Shown here: positions 36,383 to 45,527 of the stretch, in pieces
Layout of the letters: every line of letters starts with the position of its first letter
How positions within the stretch are numbered: the first letter of the stretch is position 1
Assembly: GCA_022447605.1 (NCBI GenBank)
Contig: JAKVBG010000001.1
Span: 62,001 to 126,000, forward strand
Source of the DNA: Mariniblastus sp.
Lineage (GTDB): Bacteria; Planctomycetota; Planctomycetia; Pirellulales; Pirellulaceae
Direction of reading: 5' to 3'
Length of the DNA: 64,000 bases
The notes under the pieces: model-generated
The model's input: the letters and a program-made list of their open reading frames with translations, nothing else
Told to the model about the DNA's origin: nothing
Databases searched by the model: none
Program-made: the position numbers and the translations under genes

Positions 36383-37303
36383 TCAGACCGTGACCAGTTT
36401 GTCGCCAGCGATCGAGGCGGCGATCCCATCCCACAGAGAAATTCTCTGCAGCAAAGTCTTCCTGGCCGCTTCCCCGGCGCGGTTCCATTTCGCTTCATCC
36501 TGGCCGCACAAGCTGGTCAGCAGCAAAGCGGCCATCGGCCCGTGGGTTTCTCCGTCCAGCTCGATGTGGCGATTGAGGTAGTACTCAAAGCAGGACAGCT
36601 GACCCTTCAGTTCCCGGTTCAAATTGCCCACGATCTGATTGAACATGTCGGGGATCAGGTCTTCCCGTCCAAACAGGAAAACGGCTGCCATCTCTTCCGG
36701 CTGACCCTGTTCAATAACCGCAAACGTCTGTGTGACAAAGTCACGTACATGTTCTGGCAAATCGACCTCGTGCAGGCAAACCTCGATCGGCTTGCCCCGT
36801 CCGACAACCTGCAACAATTGATCGATCCACTGGGTCGAAGCGCCGACCTGCTTCATCGCCTGGCAATACATACCAAAATGACTGACGTACTCGCCATCGG
36901 GACCCTCATCCGACTCTTCCGCCAGGACGATTTCGTTCACGAGCCGGGCCGCCAATCGGTTTTCATGCGGAACCCAGGGGACTTGGCTACGGCAGTACTC
37001 CTGCTGCAATGCCTTTAACAGTGACATAAAGTCCCATACCGCAAAGACGTGTTGCTCCATAAAACATTTCAAGACATCGACATCATTCAGATGCGAATAG
37101 ACCGGGTGATTGCATAGTTGACGACGGAGCGGATCAAGTTCCCCGTTCAATGTTTTAAATTTTTCCTGGCTCACTTTCAGACTCAAAATCAAGGTGGGAT
37201 CGATGGGTAGGCAGACGGTTTTATCCGTCGTCTCTGGGGAGAAACCGCACAAAGGACGTCGTTGGCAACGGCCACTTTTGGCTCTGCGCGGAATTTCTGG
37301 CAT
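36383..37303 (-). CDS. DUF3050 family protein, heme-oxygenase-like fold
   Basis: The product shows DUF3050 signatures: LCNHPVYSHLNDVDVLKCFM, EQHVFAVWDFMSLLKALQ, PWVPHENRLAARLVNEIVLA and EYYLNRHIELDGETHGPMA. The His/Glu residues are arranged as in heme-oxygenase-like diiron or related helical proteins. Function is not established. The ATG at 37303 gives 306 aa, but family similarity begins near LRRQLCNH, so the GTG at 37174 (263 aa) is a real alternative. The gene is convergent with the selenoprotein gene, 20 bases from its stop. Confidence 0.82.
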   Translation of the reverse strand: MPEIPRRAKSGRCQRRPLCGFSPETTDKTVCLPIDPTLILSLKVSQEKFKTLNGELDPLRRQLCNHPVYSHLNDVDVLKCFMEQHVFAVWDFMSLLKALQQEYCRSQVPWVPHENRLAARLVNEIVLAEESDEGPDGEYVSHFGMYCQAMKQVGASTQWIDQLLQVVGRGKPIEVCLHEVDLPEHVRDFVTQTFAVIEQGQPEEMAAVFLFGREDLIPDMFNQIVGNLNRELKGQLSCFEYYLNRHIELDGETHGPMAALLLTSLCGQDEAKWNRAGEAARKTLLQRISLWDGIAASIAGDKLVTV

Positions 37304-37421
37304 TATGCACACCAGCACGTTTCTGGGTAGTTGAAATGCGTACCGCGAAGCGGCAAAACGGAAAACTTAACAATCTTTACGCTGGAGGATTGCCTGCGGT
37401 CAAAAGCAGGATTGGCCGGTC

Positions 37422-38675
37422 TCAGGAACCCTGATCCTCGGAACTCCGTTCCTCGGGCCGGGTGGGTGGCAACTGATCAGCGTACTGAAACAGCAGGCGA
37501 ATCAGGGAACTTTCGAAGCGATCATTTTTCGGCTCGGTGTTCATCAGCAGGATGACCCCCACCCCATCCTCCGGCCGATAACCCATGAAGGTCAGCACCC
37601 CCGGGTCTCCCCCGTCATGGCCGAGTACCGCTTGGCCAGCCGTCTTGGAAAAGTACCAGGCCAAGCCCTGTTTCGGCGCTATTTTTGGAAAAGCAATTTT
37701 ACGCATCTCCTGCACCGAATCCTGGCTCAACACACGAACGTCATCCAGTTGACCATCATTGATGAAACAGGCCAGGAAACGGGCCAGCTGCGGGGCAGAG
37801 ATCTTCAAGGTACCCGATGGCCAATCGAGGTAACCGTGGTGTCCCAACGGTTTCATCTCGCCACGCTTTTTCTTCCATTGGTACGGCATCGCGATCTTCG
37901 ACCGGTCCATCCCCGCCAGGCGAAAACGGCTCCCCTCAATACCGAGAGGTTGCAGCAGGCTCTCTTCACAGAGCTGCTCAAACGGAACACCGGCTACGAG
38001 TTCGGCCACACCGGCGACCAGCGCAAATCCGACGTTCGAGTATTTTTGACGTGTTCCGGGAGCCCAGTCGTAGTAATTCTTTTTCCGGTTGTAATACTTG
38101 CCGGTCGACTGAAAGTAGTCACCCAGGGATGGAAGCAGGGGCTCTGGGAAATCACCATTCTTGACCCAGAAACCCTCCAACACGTCCCAGTTATCCTTGA
38201 TGCCGGCCGTGTGGGTCAGCAGTTGTCTCAGTGTGATGGGTGACTCGGGATGGCGCGGATTGCGAACCGAGTAGGGCAGGATCGTATCGACGTCGACGTC
38301 GAGCGAAAGCTTGCCCTGTTCGACCAGCTGCATCACGACCGAGGCCGTAATCGTCTTGGAGATCGAGGCGACCTGGAAATACGTCTGGTCGGTAACCGGC
38401 TGTTGTTGCTCGATATTGGCCCAACCGTAACTGCCTGACCAAACGGGCCTCCCCTCCTTGACGATCGCTGCCGCCAGCCCGGGGATCCGGGACGATTTCA
38501 TCTGTTCCAGAATGCTGCGGTCAAGATCCGACGCCGGTTCGGGCCCGGGCAATGGGTCGAACGGAGATTCCAGTCGGCTCTCCTCCGGTCGATCGGATTG
38601 CGCTGCCAGCGGCAGTGTAGCGAAGCTGGCGGACCAGAGGATCGTGAACAGGGTGAATCGCTGTAAGTATTTCAC
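37422..38675 (-). CDS. Secreted serine hydrolase, beta-lactamase/PBP4* class C-like
   Basis: The 417-aa protein from the GTG at 38675 begins with a signal peptide (KYLQRFTLFTILWSASF, cleavage near PLAAQ) and has GGA eight bases upstream; the track start (TTG at 38687) is less likely. The PF00144 family motifs are present: SxxK in VASISKTITAS (nucleophile Ser), YxN in RQKYSNVGFALVAG, and a third box HDGGDPG near the C-terminus. Such proteins are peptidases or esterases rather than true antibiotic-resistance enzymes in most cases. It follows the second selenoprotein gene on the same strand after 205 bases. Confidence 0.9.
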   Translation of the reverse strand: MKYLQRFTLFTILWSASFATLPLAAQSDRPEESRLESPFDPLPGPEPASDLDRSILEQMKSSRIPGLAAAIVKEGRPVWSGSYGWANIEQQQPVTDQTYFQVASISKTITASVVMQLVEQGKLSLDVDVDTILPYSVRNPRHPESPITLRQLLTHTAGIKDNWDVLEGFWVKNGDFPEPLLPSLGDYFQSTGKYYNRKKNYYDWAPGTRQKYSNVGFALVAGVAELVAGVPFEQLCEESLLQPLGIEGSRFRLAGMDRSKIAMPYQWKKKRGEMKPLGHHGYLDWPSGTLKISAPQLARFLACFINDGQLDDVRVLSQDSVQEMRKIAFPKIAPKQGLAWYFSKTAGQAVLGHDGGDPGVLTFMGYRPEDGVGVILLMNTEPKNDRFESSLIRLLFQYADQLPPTRPEERSSEDQGS

Positions 38676-38880
38676 GTTGTTTTCCAAATGCTGGGGTTAG
38701 TCGATGATATCCGGTGGACGCAGGCATTGTGTGTCGCGCCTTCCCCTTGGCTCTCCCAGTGCCTGTTATCCTCGACCAGGATCATGTGGAGTGCAAACAC
38801 CCTGAAACGGTATGCGCAGTGTTACCGCAGAAAGCTGCCGTTGCAAGTCAAAATCAAAGGCTCTCCGGTCAGAACGATTC

Positions 38881-40053
38881 CTATTGGGCGCCCATCTGCA
38901 GATAGCCAGGGCCAACCGCCTTGAGCGCCTGCGGCCTGACCTGGCTGGCCACATCCCGGTCGGACGCTATGCGAAGCGCAACGGCCAAGGGGAAGGCACC
39001 GGGCGGTGCACCGGGCGTAAAACGTCCCTGGCCGACAAATTCGCCCTTCAAGACAAGATCGAAACGGGTGAGCGCTCCCTGGTCAAGCTCGACGTGGCCC
39101 CGAATGTCGGCGCGGTACGACCGTTTCCCATCGTCGGTCGCCAGGTTCACGCTACCCTGTACCGCACCGTCACTTCCCATCTGGATAGCCAGGGACTCGA
39201 TCTGCCGGTCGGACCACATCGGCGCTTCCCCCCGCGTGTTGTCGACCGCGTGAAAACGAACCAGTTTCCTGGCCAGCGAATCGGGAAACTGGCCTTCGGC
39301 CAACTGCTCAATTTCGGCCGCGTAGATCCACAGGTTGTCCCGACCGACAGCATTCTGCATGATCTGGCGGTAGGGAGCGTCACTTTCCGGGTAACCACCC
39401 AGCACCTTCGTGTTCACCTGGATAACGACCGCACCTGGCGGCTGGTTGGCAGGGATCCTGGGCCGTTGGTCACCCGCCTGGATCGGTTCGGCCGGTTCAC
39501 TCGAAACATTGGTAAGGGCCTGTTGCATCAAACTTTTGATCCGTTCGGGCCCCCGGCTGTTGCTGTAATGCAACAACTGGCCATTGGCCCTCAGAATATA
39601 GAACCCCTGGGTGGAAAGTTTCATGTCGTCGCGCGGCCCTTGCCTGGCGATCTGCTGGTAGAAACGGCCTTCACGATCCTCCTCTTTCCGCTGGTACCAT
39701 TGGTCAAAAGCGACCGGTACAAAATTCGTCTGCAACATGCGGATGATCTCTGGATCGGCAAACGTCGACGCCCGGTCGACCACGCCGTTGTTTCAGGTGC
39801 AACCCAAGGGATGCCCATCCATCGCCCAGATAAAAATCGGCTTCCCTTCAGTCACGGCCACATTCTGCGCCGTGATCAGGGAAGTCTGCCAGGGGATCGA
39901 CTTCCACAATTCATTGGTCGGGTGCAATTCGTCATGCAAACGATGAAATTCGGATTCACCCAATTGCCAAGCCGGGCAGGGCAGGGCCCAGGTGCAAGCC
40001 AGGCCAACGAGGGCCAGACGGAAAGTACCGAACAGGAATCGCACTGGTGACAT
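38881..40053 (-). CDS. Predicted selenoprotein: secreted thioredoxin-like protein with CxU motif
   Basis: The ORF track splits this gene at the TGA at 39793-39795 into 39793-40062 and 38881-39783, which are in the same frame. Read as selenocysteine, the protein is 390 aa from the ATG at 40053 (the track start 40062 is TTG). It has a signal peptide (about 1-32), a helical region, then a thioredoxin-like strand and redox site: KPIFIWAMDGHPLGC85-T-U87-NNGVVDR. FADPEIIRMLQTNFVPVAFD follows, the usual beta-alpha-beta continuation. The C-terminal 200 residues are unrecognised. No other stop interrupts the frame. A hairpin starts just 3' of the UGA. It is the second such gene within 5 kb, on the opposite strand. 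Confidence 0.8.
39757..39786 (-). promoter_or_regulatory. SECIS-like hairpin after the CxU codon
   Basis: On the minus strand a 6-bp stem GTCGAC / GTCGAC closes a 5-base loop CGGGC. A lower GGC / GCC pair is separated from it by a small internal loop. The loop begins 18 bases after the UGA, exactly the same distance as at the other gene, and has G at its second base, as in the described bacterial SECIS consensus. It was found by eye. Confidence 0.55.
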
Positions 40054-40284
40054 GGCAAACAACTCAACGGGTTACGGGAATCATCGGGGCGTTAACAAAA
40101 ATCTGAGCAGCTTAGCATAGGGAATCAGACCACTGACGTCGAATGATTTTACCCAGGCCACATCCGGCGGCCGTTTTCAGCAGGAAAACCATCAAGAAAA
40201 TCAAGGCACTCCCAGCCAAAAACCGGTTGCTAACCCATTCTTCAACATCTTGTTCTACTTGACCCGAATGAGGCCGTTCCACGA

Positions 40285-42639
40285 TCAGTCAAACGCCTCA
40301 TTCAAAATCGGGTAGGCCCGCCAATCCCGGTAGTCGAAATGCCACCACTCATACTCGTAGATCGCAAATCCTTCCGCTTCCATCGAACTGCGCAGCAGGT
40401 CACGATGCCAACGTGCGCTGGATGAATCGACCGGGTAATCGGGAAACGAGCGGGTTGAAAACTCATCGTAACCGGCCCCCATCCAGATCGGCTTCCCCGT
40501 TTTCAGATCAAACAGCGTCAAGTCGACCGCGCACCCCCGATTGTGCCGGGATCCGTTCTGGGGATTCGCCACAAATATTTTCATTTCCGACGGTGTGGCA
40601 TCCCAAAACATCTTGGTAACAAACCAGGGCCGATACGCGTCGTGGATCAACAGACCATAACCCTTTTTCTTCAACTTCCTCTGGACCCGTACCAGCGCCT
40701 CGGCAGCCGGCTTCTGCAAAAAAGCGGCAGGGCGAGAATAAAACGTCTCCCCCATAAAATTGTTGTCCGACGCATAGCGGATATCGAGCTTGATCGTCGG
40801 ATCGAGCTGCGCGATCTCGACCAGCTCGGGCTCCCGAAATTCACCCGGCTCATTGGGAGGCTTTGCCTGCATGGCCGATGTGCGGATATCGGAGATCGGA
40901 TTGACGGGTTTGATCTTGAATGTCTCCCCATTCTTGGTGCCCACTTCCCGCCGAACGAATTCGATCTTGGCCGCCTCGACCGAGCCCGCCGCTCCCTCGT
41001 TTGATGCAAACACCAACCGTTCGCCGTGGTAGAGCCCGTAGTCGGGAAAGGCAAAGGTCCGGTCGTCAATCTGCGTCAACGGATATTGGAAAAACCACTC
41101 GATCGTACACCACAGCTGCCCGTTCTTTTCGTAAACGTAAAGCGTGTTGTGATCCCAGCCGTACTCTCCCACAAAGTCCTGCCACTTGGCAGGGAGCTGC
41201 GGAGGACGCCGACTTGGCAGCCGCTCATATTCCTCCTCGCCAACTCGAATGCCGCCGTCCGACATCGCAACCCGGGGACCGAAACCGAACTCGTCATCAC
41301 AGACCAACCCCGCGTTATCGGATCTCAAGGTTCGACGATAAGTACCCAGGTCGAGGTACAGTCGATCGCCGCGGCGAAACAGGCGGATCCGCTTCTTCCC
41401 ATTGGCGTAGGAACCGACCAGTTGCTGCATTCGAATTTCCCCGACCGGTCCCGTTCGCTCGATTTCCGGTGGCTCACGATTCGACTGCCAGGCCAACAAC
41501 TCGCGCAGTGCATAATGACTGATCCGTTTGACCAGCCCATCACAAATATCCTTGGATGCCGCAGCGATGACCCCGACCTTTTTCTCGGGCAGGGCGATCC
41601 ACTGCGTCGAAAATCCGTAAACGGCGCCACCATGTCCAATCGCGGGGGTCCCGTCGAATTCCGACAAATGAAAACCGATCCCGAACCGGTTCTTGTCAAA
41701 CTGCGGTTGAATCATCTGCTGCAGCAAGTCGCCGGAAAGGATCTCTCCTTGCTGACCCCGGCCCCCATTGAACACGGCCATCATGAACTTGGCCAAGTCG
41801 TTGACCGTCGAATAGAGATTGCCGGCGGGGGCGATCCCCAACTTGAAATTGGGCGCGTTAAACGTTCGACCGTCATACGTCCACATCACCGCTTCGGCCA
41901 GGTGTGGTTCAACCGTCGTATCGAATTCGAAGCTGCTGCGATCCATCTCGAGCGGTTGGAGGATCGCCTGGCGGATCACGGTTTCAAACGGCTGCCCGGT
42001 CACCTGCTCGAGCACGCGTCCCACCACCGTGATCCCCGCATTGGAATACTTGGTTCGGCTCTCCGGTTCATAGACAAGTGCCGTCCCATTCAGGCTATCC
42101 ACCGTGGCCGTCACCGTCGGCACGGTCGCATCAAAGTAATGACCGACCGGCGGTTCGCGGACCAGTCCCGAACGATGGGACATCAACTGCCGGAGGGTGA
42201 TCGGTTTTCCCGACCCGTTTTTTGGCTGAAAACCTGGCAGGTAAGTTCTCACATCGGCATCCAGATCCAGCTTCCCCTGCTCAACCAGCTGCATGACGGC
42301 CAGGTCGGTGAACAGTTTGGAAACGGAACCGACCCGGTAGACCGTATCGGCACTGGCCGCACGGGCAGGCGAGTCGACACGCTCTTGCTGGGCGACTCCA
42401 AAACCGCCGGCAAACAGGACTTGCTGGTCGACGACCAGGGCGATGGAAATGGCCGGGACCTCCTTTTCCTCCAGCTCGCTCTGAACCAGATCCGAAATTC
42501 GCTGGACCAACTGCTGCTGACGGTCGTGTGAACTGTCGTCCGTCTCCTGAGCCTGTCGCGCATGCAGCGCCGAGGCGACGAGGCCGAACAACCAACCGAC
42601 GAGCATGAACGTTCTGAATTTTGATCGGTTGCCCAACAT
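40285..42639 (-). CDS. Serine hydrolase (beta-lactamase-like) fused to VanX-type D-Ala-D-Ala dipeptidase
   Basis: The 784-aa exported protein starts at the ATG at 42639 (signal peptide FRTFMLVGWLFGLVASALHA). Residues about 45-390 are a PF00144 serine hydrolase: SVSKLFTDLAVMQL (SxxK), TKYSNAGITVVG (YxN) and GHGGAVYGF. A middle region (about 400-560) is a lipocalin-like C-terminal part often attached to such enzymes. Residues about 590-784 are an M15D dipeptidase: LIHDAYRPW, SRHNRGCAVDLTL with zinc ligands, and EYEWWHFDY with catalytic Glu and His. The pair suggests trimming of D-Ala peptides from peptidoglycan in the periplasm. Confidence 0.9.
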   Translation of the reverse strand: MLGNRSKFRTFMLVGWLFGLVASALHARQAQETDDSSHDRQQQLVQRISDLVQSELEEKEVPAISIALVVDQQVLFAGGFGVAQQERVDSPARAASADTVYRVGSVSKLFTDLAVMQLVEQGKLDLDADVRTYLPGFQPKNGSGKPITLRQLMSHRSGLVREPPVGHYFDATVPTVTATVDSLNGTALVYEPESRTKYSNAGITVVGRVLEQVTGQPFETVIRQAILQPLEMDRSSFEFDTTVEPHLAEAVMWTYDGRTFNAPNFKLGIAPAGNLYSTVNDLAKFMMAVFNGGRGQQGEILSGDLLQQMIQPQFDKNRFGIGFHLSEFDGTPAIGHGGAVYGFSTQWIALPEKKVGVIAAASKDICDGLVKRISHYALRELLAWQSNREPPEIERTGPVGEIRMQQLVGSYANGKKRIRLFRRGDRLYLDLGTYRRTLRSDNAGLVCDDEFGFGPRVAMSDGGIRVGEEEYERLPSRRPPQLPAKWQDFVGEYGWDHNTLYVYEKNGQLWCTIEWFFQYPLTQIDDRTFAFPDYGLYHGERLVFASNEGAAGSVEAAKIEFVRREVGTKNGETFKIKPVNPISDIRTSAMQAKPPNEPGEFREPELVEIAQLDPTIKLDIRYASDNNFMGETFYSRPAAFLQKPAAEALVRVQRKLKKKGYGLLIHDAYRPWFVTKMFWDATPSEMKIFVANPQNGSRHNRGCAVDLTLFDLKTGKPIWMGAGYDEFSTRSFPDYPVDSSSARWHRDLLRSSMEAEGFAIYEYEWWHFDYRDWRAYPILNEAFD

Positions 42640-42731
42640 CGCGTTACTGTCCTCGCTCAAGAAACCTGGAAAAACTGAATGTTTAGTCCCTGATAGTTTA
42701 GCCTTTTTCCAGCTGGAACGGGCCGCGCCTT

Positions 42732-43355
42732 TTAGAACGCTTCTTGCCCGGACTTCTCCTTGCCCAGGTTCAACCATAAATCCCGACCTTTCCAGTCGAC
42801 GATCGTCAACAGCAGGATCTGAAACAGCATCACCAGGACCCCATACGGAAAGAAAGCTTCACCTGAGAACATGAACAGGAACAGCAACAGGGAAAACGAG
42901 GTGGAACCGTACTCCAGGAAGACCCAGGTGCGAGTCCCTTTTTTGGCCAGCAGGATATGAATGATGGCCACCGGGATCGTCAACCACTCAGTCGAGAAAG
43001 CCAGGATCAGCGTCGGTATGCCGTACCAGAACCCAAGGTGCAGGTAGACAAAACCGGTGAACATCAGGAAAGGGACCAGCGTGGCGGAACTCCAGCCGAT
43101 CGCGCTGGTCCGCTTTTTCATGCTGTAAATCGCAGAAACGAAGACAAAATAGAAAAAGACCGGGACAACACAATGCGTCAAGGTAAACAGTGGCACCAGC
43201 AACAGCCCCAGGGCACCGACTTGGTCGCCACTCGAAAATTCAAATCCCTCTGCTGAAAAATACTCGATCCCAATCAGCGCGGCCGAATAGGTCAAACCAA
43301 CCGGGATCAACGAGCGAAAAAAAGAATTTCGAATTTCCGTCCAATTCAGTTTCAC
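42732..43355 (-). CDS. Integral membrane protein of unknown function
   Basis: The 207-aa protein from the GTG at 43355 (GGAA nine bases upstream) has about six hydrophobic helices, for example SLIPVGLTYSAALIGIEYF, LLLVPLFTLTHCVVPVFFYF and LLFLFMFSGEAFFPYGVLVM. The longer ORF-track version starts at 43514 and adds an Arg-rich segment that looks non-coding. No signature motif or family is recognised. It is upstream of the hydrolase-dipeptidase fusion on the same strand. Confidence 0.65.
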   Translation of the reverse strand: MKLNWTEIRNSFFRSLIPVGLTYSAALIGIEYFSAEGFEFSSGDQVGALGLLLVPLFTLTHCVVPVFFYFVFVSAIYSMKKRTSAIGWSSATLVPFLMFTGFVYLHLGFWYGIPTLILAFSTEWLTIPVAIIHILLAKKGTRTWVFLEYGSTSFSLLLFLFMFSGEAFFPYGVLVMLFQILLLTIVDWKGRDLWLNLGKEKSGQEAF

Positions 43356-43852
43356 GGCAGAATTCCAGGCTGGGGAAGGAACTGGAAAGAAATATACACG
43401 AATCGCAACTGGTCGTCTCGACCGGGTTACCGCCAGGGGTAAGTTGTCCCCAGCCCTACCGCGTCGCCCTGAGACCGACTTCGCCAACTGCGCTGCCTGT
43501 TGATACGGTCGCAAAAAACCTTTCCCTTTTCTTTTTTTTTCCGGCCCGCTCAGAACCGTACGCTACTCTCTCTTCGTAACGGCCCGTCAAACGGTCAATT
43601 CCATCTTGGGTTCGGCGTTCCTGGCAAGTTCAAACGGAAATCCTGGGCCCGGCACTCGCTGATCCAACAGCGTGCCGGGACTTCGGCAGGTTCGCCGGTC
43701 AGGGCCAACTCGTTGGAAACCAAGAAGCTTGTCAACACTTGTCAACTTTCGCAGCCAAGTCGATTCCGGGCCATCGCGCCGCGTGCCGCGGCTCCCCGGA
43801 TTAACGCATCTTGCCTGCCCAAGTCATTCACCTATTCTCACGGAGATTCATC
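43356..43852. other. Intergenic region, no gene recognised
   Basis: About 497 bases lie between two divergent genes. It contains a T-rich tract (run of ten T near 43540) and short GC-rich segments. The track ORFs at 43190, 43500 and 43672 have no motif, signal peptide or family resemblance. It probably holds both promoters. Confidence 0.4.
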
Positions 43853-44701
43853 ATGCAGGAACCTGCAAACCACGCCGACCAAGTCGAACGACTCGAAAAG
43901 GAGTCCCGTCAACTGTTATCCGCACTGAAGTGGTCAACCCGCGTGCGCAACATGCTGCTGATCGCCATGGTCGCATTCGCTGCGGGAGCAGGGGCCCTGT
44001 TTTACGGCCTATTCCAGGAAATCAGGAACAGCCGACTGGCTGAAACCCAGCAGCTATTCATTGAGAGACAGGATGAATTCCTGGAACCCCTGACCCAGGC
44101 CGCTTTGGACGTGGCTCAAACAGCAGGCCCTGAAGTCTTTCACGCTTTTCGAGAACAGTTTACCAACGACGCATCACGCTACCTGCAGGTGATGGGGCAG
44201 CAGCGCGACGCCATTGCCCAATCCCTCAAACAGTATCTCGAGCAACGGGTTCGCGAGGCGCACGTAGAGTTCCTGCAAGAAAATGAAGCGCACCTCGTAC
44301 AACACTTTCCCGAACTGAAGGATCCGAAATGCCGGGAAAATTTTGAACGGAACCTGGCAGCCGCCTTCGAAGAAATTGGCCGACGCTATTACGTCAAGTA
44401 CTTCGATGCCGAATACCAGAGGCTGGTCGAGAATATCGATCGTTTCCCGGCCCTTCAGCCTGAAAACCGGAACACGCCAGTGGCCAAACAGCTGGCCGCC
44501 GAAACGGCCAAGCTCTTTCAGATGTTGGCTACCAACGTGAACGGATCGCCCCTCGAGGACGACACCTATGTCCTGGCAGGTCTACTCACTGAACATCGCA
44601 AACCGACGACGACAACCGACAGCACGCATGCGGCCCAGCAGCCGATGGCCGAGCAGACCCAGCCTGCGACCCATCTCGCCGACTCGACAGAAGACGATTA
44701 G
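43853..44701 (+). CDS. Single-pass membrane protein with long helical domain
   Basis: The 282-aa protein from the ATG at 43853 has GGAG ten bases upstream; the track start at 43811 lacks this. It has a short N-terminal helix, one TM segment (about residues 32-56, MLLIAMVAFAAGAGALFYGLF) and a long, mostly helical C-terminal part rich in Gln and Glu (for example DAIAQSLKQYLEQRVREAH), ending in a disordered Thr/Gln/Ala tail. The pattern suggests an inner-membrane-anchored coiled-coil protein. The next gene, 66 bases downstream, is a shorter protein of the same design. Function is unknown. Confidence 0.72.
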   Translation: MQEPANHADQVERLEKESRQLLSALKWSTRVRNMLLIAMVAFAAGAGALFYGLFQEIRNSRLAETQQLFIERQDEFLEPLTQAALDVAQTAGPEVFHAFREQFTNDASRYLQVMGQQRDAIAQSLKQYLEQRVREAHVEFLQENEAHLVQHFPELKDPKCRENFERNLAAAFEEIGRRYYVKYFDAEYQRLVENIDRFPALQPENRNTPVAKQLAAETAKLFQMLATNVNGSPLEDDTYVLAGLLTEHRKPTTTTDSTHAAQQPMAEQTQPATHLADSTEDD

Positions 44702-44767
44702 TCGGCCCCACGCGCGTCCATTTCATTCGAACCAACAACATCCAATCATCTACAGGAAAGAACAAAC

Positions 44768-45460
44768 ATGTCTCTATCAGATAACCAACAGGTCGAAACA
44801 CTGGCTGCCGAATTGTCCAAAAAGCGTCAATCCATCCAGCGAGGGATGAACCTTACCCTGGTGATGGGAGTCGTCGCCCTGCTCGCACTGACGACCTATT
44901 TCGCCTACGGTTACTACCAATTCAAAGAAGTCACCCGGTCCACAACGATCGTCAATTTTGCCAAGGCCGAGTTTGACCGCAACCTGGACGAACTGAAACA
45001 GGTCGCTGAAACCGAGATTGTCGAATCGGCACCCATCTGGGCAGCCCAGGCCAGCCAGGAATTGGTCGAGCAGCTCCCGGCAGGTCGCCAGAGACTGGAG
45101 CATTGGCTAAAAGACGCCATCGATCAGCAGCTCATCGATGCCCGGGCGATTACCAGTTCGAAGTTCGACGAAATCCTGCAGGCCAATCGACCCGACCTGG
45201 AAAGGGCGATTCGATCCATGACCAGCGAAGGAGGTTCCGACCAATTCGTCGACCAGTTCCTCCCGCTACTTGAGCGGGAAGCGGGCGTCGATATGCGTCA
45301 GGGCGCCATGCAGGCATTGGGGACGTTTGCCGATATCAACAACCAGCTCGACCGTCTGGCAACCAACCAGGACCTGAACGAGACCGAGCAGCAGATGCGT
45401 TATGTTCTCGGCTTGATCAAAACAGTGCAGCGGGAACAAAACTCACTCAACGGCGGATAG
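44768..45460 (+). CDS. Single-pass membrane protein with helical domain, partner or paralogue of the previous gene
   Basis: The 230-aa protein from the ATG at 44768 (AGGAAAG upstream) repeats the layout of its neighbour: a charged N-terminal helix, one TM helix (about residues 28-48, LTLVMGVVALLALTTYFAYG), then helical segments such as RNLDELKQVAETEIVESAPI and LEHWLKDAIDQQLIDARAI. Both proteins share a similar order of residues after the TM segment (FxK/RxE...D..L). They are likely co-transcribed and may form a complex. A strong hairpin follows the stop. No known family is recognised. Confidence 0.72.
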   Translation: MSLSDNQQVETLAAELSKKRQSIQRGMNLTLVMGVVALLALTTYFAYGYYQFKEVTRSTTIVNFAKAEFDRNLDELKQVAETEIVESAPIWAAQASQELVEQLPAGRQRLEHWLKDAIDQQLIDARAITSSKFDEILQANRPDLERAIRSMTSEGGSDQFVDQFLPLLEREAGVDMRQGAMQALGTFADINNQLDRLATNQDLNETEQQMRYVLGLIKTVQREQNSLNGG

Positions 45461-45486
45461 AATTCGCACAGCCGTGACCCAGCAGA

Positions 45487-45527
45487 AACCGCCGTCGACG
45501 ATTCCGCCGACGGCGGTTCTGTTGTTT
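45487..45527 (+). terminator. Terminator hairpin after the two membrane genes
   Basis: An 11-bp perfect stem (AACCGCCGTCG / CGACGGCGGTT) with a 10-base loop is followed by CTGTTGTTT. It lies 27 bases after the stop at 45460. The T tail is broken, so termination may be imperfect. Confidence 0.7.

Noticed and set aside
38812-40050. 412-aa plus-strand ORF opposite the second selenoprotein gene
   Set aside because: It has no signal peptide or motif, while the opposite strand encodes a thioredoxin-like protein. It only looks long because the real gene is split by UGA in the track.
41026-42531. 501-aa plus-strand ORF opposite the hydrolase-dipeptidase fusion
   Set aside because: It is a shadow ORF; the minus strand carries complete catalytic motifs of two families.
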